Shown one piece after another: positions 38,071 to 48,539 of a DNA stretch of 56,000 nucleotides. The DNA is from an uncultured Pelagibacteraceae bacterium (GTDB lineage: Bacteria > Pseudomonadota > Alphaproteobacteria > Pelagibacterales > Pelagibacteraceae), in NCBI GenBank assembly GCA_902594835.1, contig CACJNX010000002.1, positions 1-56,000 of the forward strand, read 5' to 3'. Position numbers and translations under genes: made by a program. The notes under the pieces are model-generated. The model did not search any database and was not told where the DNA came from. It was given only the letters and a program-made list of their open reading frames with translations. Every line of letters starts with the position of its first letter. Positions within the stretch are counted from its first letter, which is position 1.

Positions 38071-39371
38071 TGTTAAAAATATTAAAACTTGATAATAAAA
38101 AATCTTTAAAAATTTTAAAACTATTTTTAGATAAAAGAAGGTCTATACAAAAGGATCAAACCAAAATTGTAAGTAAAATAATAAAAAATGTAAAAAAAAA
38201 TGGAGATAAAGCAGTTTTAAATTATGAAAAAAAATTTTCTAAAATTAGAACAAAATCTAATAAAATTCAGTTATCAGTTAAAGAAATCAATAAAATTTCT
38301 AATAGAACAGATGCAATTATAAAAAAATCAATTGATTTAGCATATAAAAGAATAAAAAAATTTCATTCAAAGCAAAAATTTTTATCTTTTAAATTAAAGG
38401 ATAAATACAAGAATGTTCTATCTTATAAGTATTCTCCATTAGAAAAAGTTGGTGTTTATGTACCAGGAGGTACAGCAAGTTATCCAAGCACAGTTTTAAT
38501 GAATTGTATCCCTGCTATAGTGGCTGGAGTAAAAAATATATACCTAACTACTCCATCTTTAAACTCTGAAATCAATCCTGCAATAGTATATGCTGCAAAA
38601 AAATGTGGTGTAAAAAAAATTTATAAAACTGGAGGCGCTCAGACTATCGCAGCACTTGCCTATGGAACCAAGAAATTTGAAAAAGTTGATAAGATAATTG
38701 GTCCTGGAAACGCTTTTGTAGCTTGTGCTAAAAAAGAGGTTTTCGGAGACGTAGGAATTGATATGGTTGCTGGTCCCTCCGAAGTTAGCATTGTCGCAGA
38801 CAAGTATGCTGATCCAAACTTTGTTGCTGCAGACTTAATAGCTCAAGCAGAACATGATGTTAATGCTCAATCAATATTGATTACTAATGATAAAAATTTA
38901 ATTAAATTAGTAAATTTATCTTTAAAAAAACAAATTAAAACATTACCAAAAAAAAATATTGCCTCTCAAAGTTTAAAAAATTTTGGTTTAGCTATTTTAG
39001 CTAAAAATAAAAAAAATATTTTAGAAGCTATCAACACTATAGCTCCTGAACATTTAGAACTTTGTACTAATATGAACGATGATATTATTAAAGGCGTTAA
39101 AAATGCCGGATCAATTTTTATTGGTAAATTTTCCCCAGAGGCTATTGGTGATTATATAGCTGGCCCTAACCATGTGTTACCCACATCAGGCTCAGCAAGA
39201 TTTTCATCTGGTTTATCTGTTAACGATTTTTTAAAGCGACACTCTCTCATAAAAATAACAAAAACAGGTATTGAAAGATTAGGATCATCGGTTATAAATT
39301 TAGCGGTGCATGAAAATTTAGATGGACATGCTAATTCAGTAAAAATGAGATTAAAAAAAAAGGAAAATTAA
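38070..39371 (+). CDS. hisD: Histidinol dehydrogenase
   Basis: A 433-residue zinc- and NAD-dependent enzyme that oxidises histidinol to histidine in two steps. Core segments are EKVGVYVPGGTASYPSTVLMN, KIIGPGNAFVACAKKEV, MVAGPSEVSIVAD, DLIAQAEHDVNAQS and APEHLEL; the C-terminal GPNHVLPTSGSARF and the metal-ligand histidine in HENLDGHANS are present. It overlaps the DUF2948 gene by one base and is followed with no gap by infA. Confidence 0.97.
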   Translation: MLKILKLDNKKSLKILKLFLDKRRSIQKDQTKIVSKIIKNVKKNGDKAVLNYEKKFSKIRTKSNKIQLSVKEINKISNRTDAIIKKSIDLAYKRIKKFHSKQKFLSFKLKDKYKNVLSYKYSPLEKVGVYVPGGTASYPSTVLMNCIPAIVAGVKNIYLTTPSLNSEINPAIVYAAKKCGVKKIYKTGGAQTIAALAYGTKKFEKVDKIIGPGNAFVACAKKEVFGDVGIDMVAGPSEVSIVADKYADPNFVAADLIAQAEHDVNAQSILITNDKNLIKLVNLSLKKQIKTLPKKNIASQSLKNFGLAILAKNKKNILEAINTIAPEHLELCTNMNDDIIKGVKNAGSIFIGKFSPEAIGDYIAGPNHVLPTSGSARFSSGLSVNDFLKRHSLIKITKTGIERLGSSVINLAVHENLDGHANSVKMRLKKKEN

Positions 39372-39587
39372 TTGGCTAAACAAGAAACTTTAGAATTTAA
39401 GGGAAAAGTAACCGAACTACTTCCCAACGCAATGTTTAGAGTTAAGCTTGAAAATAACCACGAAATTTTAGCTCACACAGCTGGAAAATTAAGAAAGAAT
39501 AGAATTAGAGTTCTTGCTGGAGATAATGTAATGGTTGAAATGACGCCATATGATTTAACTAAAGGTAGAATTACTTTTAGATTTTAG
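39372..39587 (+). CDS. infA: Translation initiation factor IF-1
   Basis: A 71-residue OB-fold protein that binds the 30S A site during initiation. [44 protein letters not shown] and the [12 protein letters not shown] end are diagnostic. The start codon is TTG, directly after the hisD stop, with no AUG option upstream. The G of its TAG stop is also base 1 of the following tRNA-Phe. Confidence 0.96.
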   Translation: MAKQETLEFKGKVTELLPNAMFRVKLENNHEILAHTAGKLRKNRIRVLAGDNVMVEMTPYDLTKGRITFRF

Positions 39588-39661
39588 GCCTTGTAGCTCA
39601 GTAGTAGAGCAGTACCCTGAAAAGGTATGTGTCGTAAGTGCGATTCTTACCAAGGCCACCA
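39587..39661 (+). tRNA. tRNA-Phe (GAA)
   Basis: A 75-base tRNA. The acceptor stem GGCCTTG (39587-39593) pairs with CAAGGCC (39651-39657); the anticodon loop ctGAAaa is closed by TACC/GGTA; the T arm (GTAAG-TGCGATT-CTTAC) is intact; discriminator A and encoded CCA finish at 39661. Its first base is the last base of the infA stop codon. Confidence 0.97.
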
Positions 39662-39714
39662 CCTACAAGTTTAACACATCGAAAAATAAAAATTTATCTG
39701 ATAATTATTTTATT

Positions 39715-41115
39715 ATGAATAAAAAGATTGGACTTTTTTGGTTAAGAGATGATTTTAGACTTAACAAAAATGATGGACTTATAGAAGCCACCATAAATCA
39801 TGATCAAGTTGTTGTTTTTTATCTTTATAAACAGAGTACCTATAAAGACCAAGAGGCGCAAAAATGGTGGCTAAGTTCATCACTTTTAAATTTTAAAGAA
39901 AAATTAAATAATTTAAATATTGCTCTTGAAATAGTAGAGACTAATTCTTTTAAAATTTTCTTTGATAAATTGATAAAAAATAAAGATTTCGCTATATATT
40001 GGAATAAGGTTTATGAGCCCGACTATCTAAAATTTGACGAATATTTGTTAAGCAATTTTGAAAATAAAAATATTTACCACAAAAGATTTAAAGGAAATGT
40101 TCTTAATGAAATAAATGAAATTAAGAAAAACGATGGTACCCCATTTAAGGTATTCACTCCTTACTGGAGAACAGCGGAAAAACATTATATTGAAAAAATA
40201 CCATCAAAAGAGAAAGTAATAAAAAAATGTAAAAAAAAATTAAGTTATTTCAAAAATCAGATCAAACCAGAAAAAATATTACCTAAAAAAAATTGGTTCA
40301 AAAATTTTGAGAAAATCTGGTTTCCAGATGAAAAAATAGCTTTAAAAGAATTGCAAAATTTTATTGAAGCAAAAATTTCTAATTATTCTGAAGATCGAAA
40401 TTTTCCAAATATAGTTGGGACATCAAAATTATCTCCATTTATAAAATTTGGCCATCTTCATGTAGAAACCATTTGGAATGAATGCATTAAAAAAAGATCT
40501 AAGACTTTGGGAACATCAAAATTTCTAGCTGAAATTGGGTGGCGAGAATTTAATCACTCTTTAATAAATCACTTTCCTCACATGTTAAAAAATAATTACT
40601 CAAAAAAATTTGATAAATTTCCATGGGAAAAAAATCCTAAATTTTTAAAAGCTTGGAAAAAAGGTTTAACTGGTTATCCGATCGTTGATGCCGGGATGAG
40701 AGAGCTCTATTCTACTGGATGGATGCACAACAGAGTGAGAATGATAGTTGGCTCATTTTTAGTTAAACATTTATTAATTAATTGGAAAGAAGGTGAAAAA
40801 TATTTCAAAAACTGTTTATTAGACTATAGTCCGGCTAGCAATGTTGCCGGTTGGCAATGGGTTGCAGGCAGTGGAGCAGACGCAGCTCCCTATTTTAGAA
40901 TATTTAATCCAATTTTACAGGGTGAGAAATTTGATAAAGAAGGAGATTATGTAAGAAAATGGGTACCCGAATTAAAAAATTTATCAAAAAAATTTATTCA
41001 CAAACCTTGGGAATTCAAGAATGAAAAATTTAAATTAGGAAGAGACTATCCCTTTCCTATAGTTAAGCATGAAGAAGCAAGGGTAAAAGCTTTAAATGCA
41101 TTTAAAAAGATTTAA
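39715..41115 (+). CDS. phrB: Deoxyribodipyrimidine photolyase (class I, CPD type)
   Basis: A 466-residue flavoenzyme that repairs UV-induced pyrimidine dimers with blue light. The N-terminal antenna domain opens with IGLFWLRDDFRLNKNDGL. The C-terminal FAD domain contains EIGWREFNHSLINHFP, the region GYPIVDAGMRELYSTGWMHNRVRM and DYSPASNVAGWQWVAGSGADAAPYFRIFNP, all family hallmarks. It fits life in sunlit surface water. It is convergent with secA with only two bases between the stops. Confidence 0.95.
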   Translation: MNKKIGLFWLRDDFRLNKNDGLIEATINHDQVVVFYLYKQSTYKDQEAQKWWLSSSLLNFKEKLNNLNIALEIVETNSFKIFFDKLIKNKDFAIYWNKVYEPDYLKFDEYLLSNFENKNIYHKRFKGNVLNEINEIKKNDGTPFKVFTPYWRTAEKHYIEKIPSKEKVIKKCKKKLSYFKNQIKPEKILPKKNWFKNFEKIWFPDEKIALKELQNFIEAKISNYSEDRNFPNIVGTSKLSPFIKFGHLHVETIWNECIKKRSKTLGTSKFLAEIGWREFNHSLINHFPHMLKNNYSKKFDKFPWEKNPKFLKAWKKGLTGYPIVDAGMRELYSTGWMHNRVRMIVGSFLVKHLLINWKEGEKYFKNCLLDYSPASNVAGWQWVAGSGADAAPYFRIFNPILQGEKFDKEGDYVRKWVPELKNLSKKFIHKPWEFKNEKFKLGRDYPFPIVKHEEARVKALNAFKKI

Positions 41116-41117
41116 AT

Positions 41118-43682
41118 CTATACATTTCCGTGGCAATGCTTAAATTTTTTACCTGAACCGCATGGGCATTTTTCGTTTCTACCGACTTTTTTTTCTGATT
41201 TACTATCCCTTTTTTCTTCTAGAGTATTCTCACTTTTTTCCTCGTTTGATATAACAATGTTTAGATTAAGAAGAAATTTTATTAAGTCAGTTTTAATTTT
41301 CGATAATAAACCCTCAAATAAAACAAATGCCTCTTTTTTAAATTCAGATAAAGGGTCTTTCTGCCCATATTGCCTTAAGCCGATTACTTGCCTTAATTGT
41401 TCTAAATATTGTAAATGTGATCTCCAAGAAAAATCAATAATTTGTAAAAATATTTTTTTTTCTAAATTGTTATTTTGATTTTCCTCTAAAATTTTAAGTC
41501 TTGAATTTTTTTTCTCAGAGTACAAACTTTGTATTTTTTTTTTGAATTCAGCCTCATTAAGCTTTCCAAATTCTAGTATTTTATTATCACTAACCACATT
41601 CCCAGTTATACTTTTTATCTCTGTAAGATAGATTTTTTCATCTCCGGACTTTTGAAAATTTGTTCTGACTAAATTTAAGTTGACGAGTATTTCATCAAAA
41701 AAATCTTTCAAAATTTCGTTAATATCATTTTCTTTTAAAATCTTTAATCTTTGCGAAAATATGACTTGCCTTTGGTCATTCATTACATCATCAAATTTAA
41801 TTAATGTTTTTCGAATATCAAAGTTTCTGCTTTCAACTTTTTTTTGTGCTCTTTCCATGGCTTTATTGATCCAGGGGTGATCGATAGACTCATTTTCTTT
41901 TAATCCTAATTTTTGAAGCATTCCATCAATAGAGTCTCCTCCAAAAATTCTCATCAATTCATCTTGTAAACTTATAAAAAAAATTGTACTTCCAGGGTCT
42001 CCTTGCCTACCAGATCGACCTCTTAATTGATTGTCTATTCTTCTGCTTTCGTGTCGCTCAGTTCCAATTATAAATAATCCACCTAAACCTTTTACTTTTT
42101 CCTCATTTTTCTTAATTTCTTTTTCATCTTCTTTTTTTCCGTCGTAAAGAAAATCTTTATTTCCACCTAATTTTATATCAGTTCCTCTTCCAGCCATGTT
42201 AGTTGCAATCGTAACCGCATTTATTTTACCAGCCTCAGCTATAATACTTGCCTCTTTCTCATGTTGCTTGGCGTTAAGGACATTGTGTTTTATTTTTTTA
42301 CTATCCAAGTAAGATGAAATTTTTTCTGATTTTTCAATGCTAGTCGTTCCAACCAATACCGGCTGACCTTTTTTGTTGCATTCAATTATTTTATTAGTAA
42401 TTGCATTATATTTTTCTTCTTCAGTTCTATATATCTGATCATTAAAATCTTTTCGTAGCATTTTTTTATTTGTAGGAATAGAAACAACAGGTAGTTTATA
42501 TATATCAAAAAATTCTTCTGCCTCCGTTATAGCTGTTCCCGTCATCCCAGATAATTTTTGATATAATCTAAAGTAGTTTTGATAAGTTATTGATGCCAAT
42601 GTTTGATTTTCCTCTTCAACTTTTACATTTTCTTTAGCCTCTATTGCCTGATGAAGCCCGTCAGAAAATCTTCTTCCGCTTAACACTCTTCCTGTGAACT
42701 CATCAATTATTTGTACTTTGCTATCTCTAATTATGTAATCAGTATCTTTGTTAAAAAGTAAATTTGCTTTTAAAGCCTGATTCACATGATGAACTAAATC
42801 TAAATTAGCTGGGTCGTAAAAATTATTATTTTTCAATATCTTTTTTTGGATTGCAAGTTTTTCAATTTTATCAATTCCTAAATCAGTAAGAATTACATTT
42901 TTATTTTTTTCATCTAATTCGTAATCATTTTTTTGCAAATGTTTAATAAATTCATTTGATGTCACATAAAGTGTTGTTTTGTCTTCAAGTTTTCCAGAAA
43001 TTATTAAAGGCGTTCTAGACTCATCTATTAGAATACTGTCAACCTCATCAACTATGCAAAAGTGATGATCGCGTTGAACCATGTCGGCTAGCTCGTATTT
43101 CATGTTGTCTCTTAGATAATCAAATCCGAGCTCATTATTAGTAGCGTAAGTAATGTCATTTTTGTAATTTTTTTTTCTAACAGCATCATCTAAATCATTT
43201 GTTATACAGCCAGTAGATACTCCTAGATAGCTAAAGACTTTACCCATCCATTCAGAATCTCTTTTAGCTAAATAGTCATTTACTGTAACTACATGTACGC
43301 CTTTCCCTTCTAAAGAATTTAAGTACGCTGGTAATGTTGATACAAGAGTTTTTCCTTCCCCTGTTTTCATTTCAGCAATTTTTCCACTATGAAGAATTAA
43401 CCCTCCAGCTAGTTGAACATCATAATGTCTTTCACCTAGAGACCTCTTAGCAGCTTCCCTTACTAACGCAAAACTTTCTGGTATGATCTCGTCAATTTTT
43501 ATAGAACCATTTTGAGCGTTTTTTTTAAAATTAAAAGTCTTTTCTTTAAAATCTGCCTCAGTTAGAGACTTAATTTCATTCTCTTTATTATTTATTGCTT
43601 CAATAATGTTTTGAATTTTGTCTAATTCTTGTTGATTAGAGCTTTTAAATATTTTACTAAAAGTTCTTGTAAAAAGATTCAT
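41118..43682 (-). CDS. secA: Preprotein translocase ATPase SecA
   Basis: An 854-residue motor that pushes unfolded proteins through SecYEG. Walker A is in EMKTGEGKTLVSTLPAYL, the DEAD-like box in FCIVDEVDSILIDE, and TNMAGRGTDIKLGG and the LRGRSGRQGDPG motifs are present. The C-terminus ends with the zinc-binding SEC-C motif (CPCGSGKKFKHCHG) that contacts SecB and lipids. The gene stands alone on the minus strand between phrB and argJ. Confidence 0.98.
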   Translation of the reverse strand: MNLFTRTFSKIFKSSNQQELDKIQNIIEAINNKENEIKSLTEADFKEKTFNFKKNAQNGSIKIDEIIPESFALVREAAKRSLGERHYDVQLAGGLILHSGKIAEMKTGEGKTLVSTLPAYLNSLEGKGVHVVTVNDYLAKRDSEWMGKVFSYLGVSTGCITNDLDDAVRKKNYKNDITYATNNELGFDYLRDNMKYELADMVQRDHHFCIVDEVDSILIDESRTPLIISGKLEDKTTLYVTSNEFIKHLQKNDYELDEKNKNVILTDLGIDKIEKLAIQKKILKNNNFYDPANLDLVHHVNQALKANLLFNKDTDYIIRDSKVQIIDEFTGRVLSGRRFSDGLHQAIEAKENVKVEEENQTLASITYQNYFRLYQKLSGMTGTAITEAEEFFDIYKLPVVSIPTNKKMLRKDFNDQIYRTEEEKYNAITNKIIECNKKGQPVLVGTTSIEKSEKISSYLDSKKIKHNVLNAKQHEKEASIIAEAGKINAVTIATNMAGRGTDIKLGGNKDFLYDGKKEDEKEIKKNEEKVKGLGGLFIIGTERHESRRIDNQLRGRSGRQGDPGSTIFFISLQDELMRIFGGDSIDGMLQKLGLKENESIDHPWINKAMERAQKKVESRNFDIRKTLIKFDDVMNDQRQVIFSQRLKILKENDINEILKDFFDEILVNLNLVRTNFQKSGDEKIYLTEIKSITGNVVSDNKILEFGKLNEAEFKKKIQSLYSEKKNSRLKILEENQNNNLEKKIFLQIIDFSWRSHLQYLEQLRQVIGLRQYGQKDPLSEFKKEAFVLFEGLLSKIKTDLIKFLLNLNIVISNEEKSENTLEEKRDSKSEKKVGRNEKCPCGSGKKFKHCHGNV

Positions 43683-43726
43683 TATACATCTATATATGTA
43701 TTATTAATTTAAATTAAACAGCAATA

Positions 43727-45031
43727 ATGACAATAAATATAAAAAATTTCTTAAACGATAAAACAAAATTATCAAAAATGGGTGAGTTTCAAAGCCTTAA
43801 ACAAATAGAGGGTTTAGAAATGTCGTCTATTTCTGCAGATCTTTATAAAGATGGAAGGGACGATTTAGCCCTATTTTATTTCAGTAAGGGGGCAAATTAC
43901 GCAACACTTACCACAACAAATAGTATAACGTCTGAATTTATTCCTTGGAATAGAAACTCTCATAAAAAGATTATCAAGGGATTATTGGTTAATACAAAAA
44001 ATGCAAACACCTTTACTGGTAAACAAGGAAAAGACAGTATAGATGTTTTAGCAAAAAATTTGTCTAGAGTTTTGACTATTAAAGAGTCTAAAAATCAGAA
44101 AGGCACAAGCGAAACAGTCAAAATTAAAGATTTAATTTTTGCATCAACTGGTGTGATCGGGGAAGAGTTTCCTGTTGAAAGTATAAGAGAAAGATTACCA
44201 GATCTTGTTGATAGGTTAAGAAGCGAGCATAATAAAATGTATTGGATTAAAATGGCTTCAGCTATAATGACAACCGATACAAAACCAAAATTAGCATACG
44301 AAGAAATAATAGTAGGGAATGAATTGGTGAAAATTTGTGGCATCGCTAAAGGATCAGGTATGATTGCTCCGAATCTTGCTACAATGTTATCATTTATTTT
44401 CACTAATGCAGATATTAACTCAAATTTATTAAAGACGATTTTAAAAAGGGCTGCTTCAAACTCTTTTAACGCAATTACAGTTGATAGCGATCAATCTACA
44501 AATGACATGGTATCAATTTTTTCTACTCGAGCTATAAAAATCGGTCAAAATATTTCTTTAAATGATAAATCAGTACAAAAGTTTGAAATAGCTTTAAAAA
44601 AACTTTGTTTAAATTTGGCTAAACAAATTGTCGTAGATGGTGAGGGCGCCAAGAAATTTGTTACAATTAATGTCATTAACGCAAAATCACTAGGGAGCGC
44701 AAAGAACATTGCTTTTTCAATTGCTAATTCACCTTTATTTAAAACAGCCGTAGCAGGCGAAGATCCTAATTGGGGGAGAATAGCAATGGGCATAGGTAAG
44801 TCTGGTGAGATTGTGGATCAAAAAAAATTAAAAATTAAAATTGGAAATTTTGTAGTTGCAGAAAATGGAAAAATTTCTGAAACTTATGATGAGGAGAAAT
44901 TAAAAGAATATATGCAATGGGGATCTATTGATATTGAAGTAAATTTGAAATTGGGTAATGATGCTTTTAAGTGCTACACTTGCGACTTTACCCATGACTA
45001 CATTGATATTAATGCAGATTATAGAAATTAA
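43727..45031 (+). CDS. argJ: Glutamate N-acetyltransferase / amino-acid acetyltransferase
   Basis: A 434-residue bifunctional ArgJ, which recycles the acetyl group from acetylornithine to glutamate in arginine synthesis. The proenzyme self-cleaves before the threonine in the APNLATMLSF segment (about residue 223), giving alpha and beta chains. KGSGMIAPN, TVDSDQSTNDM and AVAGEDPNWGRIAMGIGKSG are typical. It is followed directly by the DUF1178 gene. Confidence 0.96.
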   Translation: MTINIKNFLNDKTKLSKMGEFQSLKQIEGLEMSSISADLYKDGRDDLALFYFSKGANYATLTTTNSITSEFIPWNRNSHKKIIKGLLVNTKNANTFTGKQGKDSIDVLAKNLSRVLTIKESKNQKGTSETVKIKDLIFASTGVIGEEFPVESIRERLPDLVDRLRSEHNKMYWIKMASAIMTTDTKPKLAYEEIIVGNELVKICGIAKGSGMIAPNLATMLSFIFTNADINSNLLKTILKRAASNSFNAITVDSDQSTNDMVSIFSTRAIKIGQNISLNDKSVQKFEIALKKLCLNLAKQIVVDGEGAKKFVTINVINAKSLGSAKNIAFSIANSPLFKTAVAGEDPNWGRIAMGIGKSGEIVDQKKLKIKIGNFVVAENGKISETYDEEKLKEYMQWGSIDIEVNLKLGNDAFKCYTCDFTHDYIDINADYRN

Positions 45032-45451
45032 ATGATTAAATATAATTTAAGTTGCCAAAATGGACATGAATTTGAAAGTTGGTTTTCAAATTCTGAAGAG
45101 TTTGACAAATTAAATAAAAAAAAATTATTGGATTGCATATATTGCTCTTCAAAAAAAATAAATAAATCAATTATGGCTCCAATGGTATCAACAAAAAATA
45201 AAGATGAACAAATTGAATCTATAAGCAAGGATTTTAAAAATGAAAGAAATAACCTTTTGAAATTAAGAAGATATATTGAAAAAAATTTTGACTATGTTGG
45301 AAAAGACTTTAGTAAAAAAGTAAGGGAAGTTTATTACGATAAAAGAAATAAAAAAACTATTTATGGCACTACAACTCCAGAAGAAAGAAAAGAATTGTCT
45401 GACGAAGGTATAGACATTTTATCTATCCCATGGATAAGTAAAGATAATTAA
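45032..45451 (+). CDS. DUF1178 family protein
   Basis: A 139-residue protein of the DUF1178 family, widespread in proteobacteria. The N-terminal MIKYNLSCQNGHEFESWFSN and the second cysteine pair in LDCIYCSSKK suggest a small zinc ribbon. The C-terminal part (GKDFSKKVREVYY and the IYGTTTPEE stretch) is conserved in the family. Function is unknown. It starts directly after argJ, and its TAA stop interlocks with the ubiG stop (TTAA at 45448-45451). Confidence 0.87.
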   Translation: MIKYNLSCQNGHEFESWFSNSEEFDKLNKKKLLDCIYCSSKKINKSIMAPMVSTKNKDEQIESISKDFKNERNNLLKLRRYIEKNFDYVGKDFSKKVREVYYDKRNKKTIYGTTTPEERKELSDEGIDILSIPWISKDN

Positions 45452-46176
45452 TTTTTTAAACTGCAAATAATATAATTAACAGACAAATCTTTAGATCTCC
45501 TCCATCGTTTGAGGATAGGATTAAATTGAAAACCAGCGATGTCGACTGTATTACATTTATTTTTTGTTAAAATTTTTTCTAATTCTTCAGGTTTTATGAA
45601 TTTATTCCAATCATGTGTCCCTATTGGAAGCCATCGTAAAATATATTCAGCACCAATTATTGCTTTTATATATGAAGTGAAAGATCTATTTAGTGTTGCA
45701 GTAAACATTAAACCATTATTTTTTAGTAATTTAGCACAAGACTCAATGTACAAATTAACGTCTTCAACATGTTCAACTATTTCCAAGTTGAGAATTATAT
45801 CAAATTTTTTTTCAGATTTTAATTTTTCAGGTGAAGTATTTAAGTAATTTATTTTAAGGTTATTTTTTTTTGAATGTAATTTTGCAACATTTATATTTTT
45901 TTCAGATGCATCAATTCCTGTTAAATTGGCTCCTAACCTTGTCAATGGTTCGCTAATTAGCCCCCCACCGCAACCAATATCAAGAACGTCAAATCCATTT
46001 AAAAAATTGGTTTTGTTTTTATCAATTCTATAATGATTTTTAATTTTTTCTGTTATGTACTCTATTCTTATTGGGTTAAACATGTGCAGAGGTTTGAATT
46101 TTCCATTAAGATCCCACCATTCATCTGCTAATCTTGAAAACTTTTGAATTTCCTCTTTATTTATAGTACTACTCAT
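45448..46176 (-). CDS. ubiG: Ubiquinone biosynthesis O-methyltransferase UbiG
   Basis: A 242-residue SAM-dependent methyltransferase performing both O-methylations in ubiquinone synthesis. The cofactor site is FDVLDIGCGGGLISEPL (about residues 64-80). The N-terminal LADEWWDLNGKFKPLHMFNPIRIEYI is specific for UbiG, as is the C-terminal RSKDLSVNYI. It is divergent from lysC with 57 bases between, a neighbourhood seen in other alphaproteobacteria. Confidence 0.96.
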   Translation of the reverse strand: MSSTINKEEIQKFSRLADEWWDLNGKFKPLHMFNPIRIEYITEKIKNHYRIDKNKTNFLNGFDVLDIGCGGGLISEPLTRLGANLTGIDASEKNINVAKLHSKKNNLKINYLNTSPEKLKSEKKFDIILNLEIVEHVEDVNLYIESCAKLLKNNGLMFTATLNRSFTSYIKAIIGAEYILRWLPIGTHDWNKFIKPEELEKILTKNKCNTVDIAGFQFNPILKRWRRSKDLSVNYIICSLKN

Positions 46177-46233
46177 TTTGTAAATATTTTATTTAATATT
46201 ATTATCTAAATTTTATTATATTACATTCTTTAA

Positions 46234-47445
46234 ATGGTTAAAAAAGTATTAAAGTTTGGTGGAACATCTGTTGGAACAATTGATAGGATCCAACATATAG
46301 CTAATATTATTAAAAAAGAACAATTAAATGGAAATAAAGTTATTGCCGTAGTCTCTGCAATGGCAGGAAAAACTAATGAACTTGTTAAAATGTCAAATGA
46401 AATTTCTGAGGAATTTAACAAAAGAGAATTGGACGTTCTTTTGTCATCTGGAGAACAAGTCACCTGCGCTCTTTTATCTGGAGCCTTAATAAAATTAAAA
46501 ATCAATGCTCAATCTTGGTTAAATTGGCAAATACCAATTCTTACTGAAGGCGATCACACTAATGCTAGAATAGTAAATATGAATGTTGAAAAAATTAATA
46601 AATTTTTAGACTCAAATGGCGTAGCTATTATTCCAGGTTTTCAAGGGATTTCAAAAAATGGAGAAATAACTACTCTTGGTAGAGGAGGGTCCGACGCTAC
46701 AGCTGTTGCAATAGCGAAAATATTTAATGCTGACACCTGTGAAATCTATACAGATGTCGATGGCGTATTTTCTACAGACCCAAATAAAATACCGGTTGCT
46801 AAAAAAATTGAAAAAATTTCTTACGACGAAATGCTTGAGCTTTCCTCTCTAGGAGCAAAAGTAATGCAATCCTCAGCTGTTCAAACAGCGATGATGTATG
46901 ATATTCCACTTGAAGTTAGATCAACTTTTACCGATAGAAAAGGAACAAAAATTTTTAGTCAGGAAAACATTGATTATACGAAAAGTGTTACTGGTGTGGC
47001 GTATTCAAAAGACGATGCAAAAATAACTATCACTGGTGTTGAAGATAAACCAGGAGTGGCTGCCAACATATTTGAGCCTTTGAGCAAAGCTCAAATAAAT
47101 GTTGATATGGTAATACAAAATATATCCTCAGATCAAAAAACAACAGATATAACCTTTACTGTAAAAAGAGACGAAATCTCAAAAACAAAAAAAATTTTAA
47201 AAGAAAACAGTAAGATTAATTACAAGCAGATAATTCAAAATGAAAAAGTGGCAAAAGTATCCATTGTTGGCGCAGGAATGGTTTCTACTCCAGGGGTAAC
47301 TTACAGAATGTTTAGAGCTTTATCAGATGAGGGAATTAATATTTTAGCGATATCAACTTCTGAAATCAAACTTTCAGTCATTATTGATGAAGAGAAAACT
47401 TTATCAGCTATTAAAAAACTACATACGATATTTGATTTAGATTAA
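46234..47445 (+). CDS. lysC: Aspartate kinase
   Basis: A 403-residue monofunctional aspartokinase, first step of the lysine, threonine and methionine pathways. The kinase domain starts with [11 protein letters not shown] and has [13 protein letters not shown] and [12 protein letters not shown]. Two C-terminal ACT domains (about 265-400, [18 protein letters not shown] and [19 protein letters not shown]) indicate feedback control by lysine and/or threonine. It is followed one base later by ispG. Confidence 0.96.
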   Translation: MVKKVLKFGGTSVGTIDRIQHIANIIKKEQLNGNKVIAVVSAMAGKTNELVKMSNEISEEFNKRELDVLLSSGEQVTCALLSGALIKLKINAQSWLNWQIPILTEGDHTNARIVNMNVEKINKFLDSNGVAIIPGFQGISKNGEITTLGRGGSDATAVAIAKIFNADTCEIYTDVDGVFSTDPNKIPVAKKIEKISYDEMLELSSLGAKVMQSSAVQTAMMYDIPLEVRSTFTDRKGTKIFSQENIDYTKSVTGVAYSKDDAKITITGVEDKPGVAANIFEPLSKAQINVDMVIQNISSDQKTTDITFTVKRDEISKTKKILKENSKINYKQIIQNEKVAKVSIVGAGMVSTPGVTYRMFRALSDEGINILAISTSEIKLSVIIDEEKTLSAIKKLHTIFDLD

Positions 47446-47446
47446 A

Positions 47447-48532
47447 ATGGAAATCAGACCACACAGAATTATTAAAAGAAAAAATACTAAGTTAATAAAA
47501 GTAGGTAAGGTAAGTGTTGGCGGAGGTTCACTAATTAGCGTCCAATCTATGACAAATACTTTAACTACAAATGTTAAGGAAACCATTAATCAAATTCATT
47601 CATTAGAGGAGGCTGGAGCAGATATAGTAAGAGTATCGTGTCCAGACGAACAGTCGACAAAAGCGTTAAAAAAAATTACTAAAGAAATCTCCGTACCATT
47701 GGTCGCTGACATACACTTTCACTTCAAGAGAGCGATAGAAGCCGCAGAAATGGGCGCAAGTTGTTTAAGAATTAACCCAGGTAATATAGGAGACAACAAA
47801 AGAATTTTAGATGTTGTAAGGGCAGCTAAAGATAACAATTGTTCAATTCGAATAGGTGTTAATGCTGGATCTTTAGACAAAAAATTGTTAGAAAAATACA
47901 AGGAGCCTTGCCCAGAGGCACTAGTAGAAAGTGCTCAAAATAATATAAAACTTTTAGAGGATAATGACTTTTTTAATTTTAAGATAAGTGTTAAATCTTC
48001 AGATATATTTTTAACAGTCAAAGCTTACAAAAAGTTATCAGAAATTTGCAGCTATCCTCTGCATTTAGGAGTTACAGAGGCAGGAGGTTTATTTACGGGA
48101 AGTATTAAATCTTCAATTGGAATTGGACAGTTATTAATGGAGGGCATTGGTGACACAATAAGAGTTTCTCTTTCGTCGGACCCGGTTGATGAGGTTAAAG
48201 CTGGTTATGAAATTTTAAAATCTTTAGGCATTCGATCAAGAGGAGTAAACATTATTTCCTGCCCATCTTGCGCAAGACAAGCATTTCCAGTTATTGAAAC
48301 AGTAAAACTTTTAGAAGAAAAATTAGCTCATATAAAAAAACCAATTAACTTATCAATTATTGGGTGTGTAGTTAATGGTCCAGGTGAAGCTGCGCAAACT
48401 GAAATTGGTTTAACAGGTGGAGGAAATGATAGTAATCTTTTGTATCTTTCAGGAATACCTCACACTAAGGTCCCAAATTCAAAAATTATAGAAAAAGTTG
48501 TTAAACTCGTAGAAGAAAAAACAAAAGATTAA
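47447..48532 (+). CDS. ispG: 4-hydroxy-3-methylbut-2-enyl diphosphate synthase
   Basis: A 361-residue iron-sulfur enzyme (GcpE) of the MEP isoprenoid pathway. The N-terminal TIM barrel has [17 protein letters not shown] and [13 protein letters not shown]; the C-terminal domain holds the three 4Fe-4S cysteines in [10 protein letters not shown] and [12 protein letters not shown] plus the conserved glutamate. It lies one base after lysC and seven bases before prfA, and is likely cotranscribed with both. Confidence 0.97.
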   Translation: MEIRPHRIIKRKNTKLIKVGKVSVGGGSLISVQSMTNTLTTNVKETINQIHSLEEAGADIVRVSCPDEQSTKALKKITKEISVPLVADIHFHFKRAIEAAEMGASCLRINPGNIGDNKRILDVVRAAKDNNCSIRIGVNAGSLDKKLLEKYKEPCPEALVESAQNNIKLLEDNDFFNFKISVKSSDIFLTVKAYKKLSEICSYPLHLGVTEAGGLFTGSIKSSIGIGQLLMEGIGDTIRVSLSSDPVDEVKAGYEILKSLGIRSRGVNIISCPSCARQAFPVIETVKLLEEKLAHIKKPINLSIIGCVVNGPGEAAQTEIGLTGGGNDSNLLYLSGIPHTKVPNSKIIEKVVKLVEEKTKD

Positions 48533-48539
48533 ATAAATC

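Noticed and set aside
43684-43701. Inverted repeat ATACAT-6-ATGTAT between secA and argJ
   Set aside because: Only six-base AT-rich arms; expected by chance in this composition, no second copy seen.
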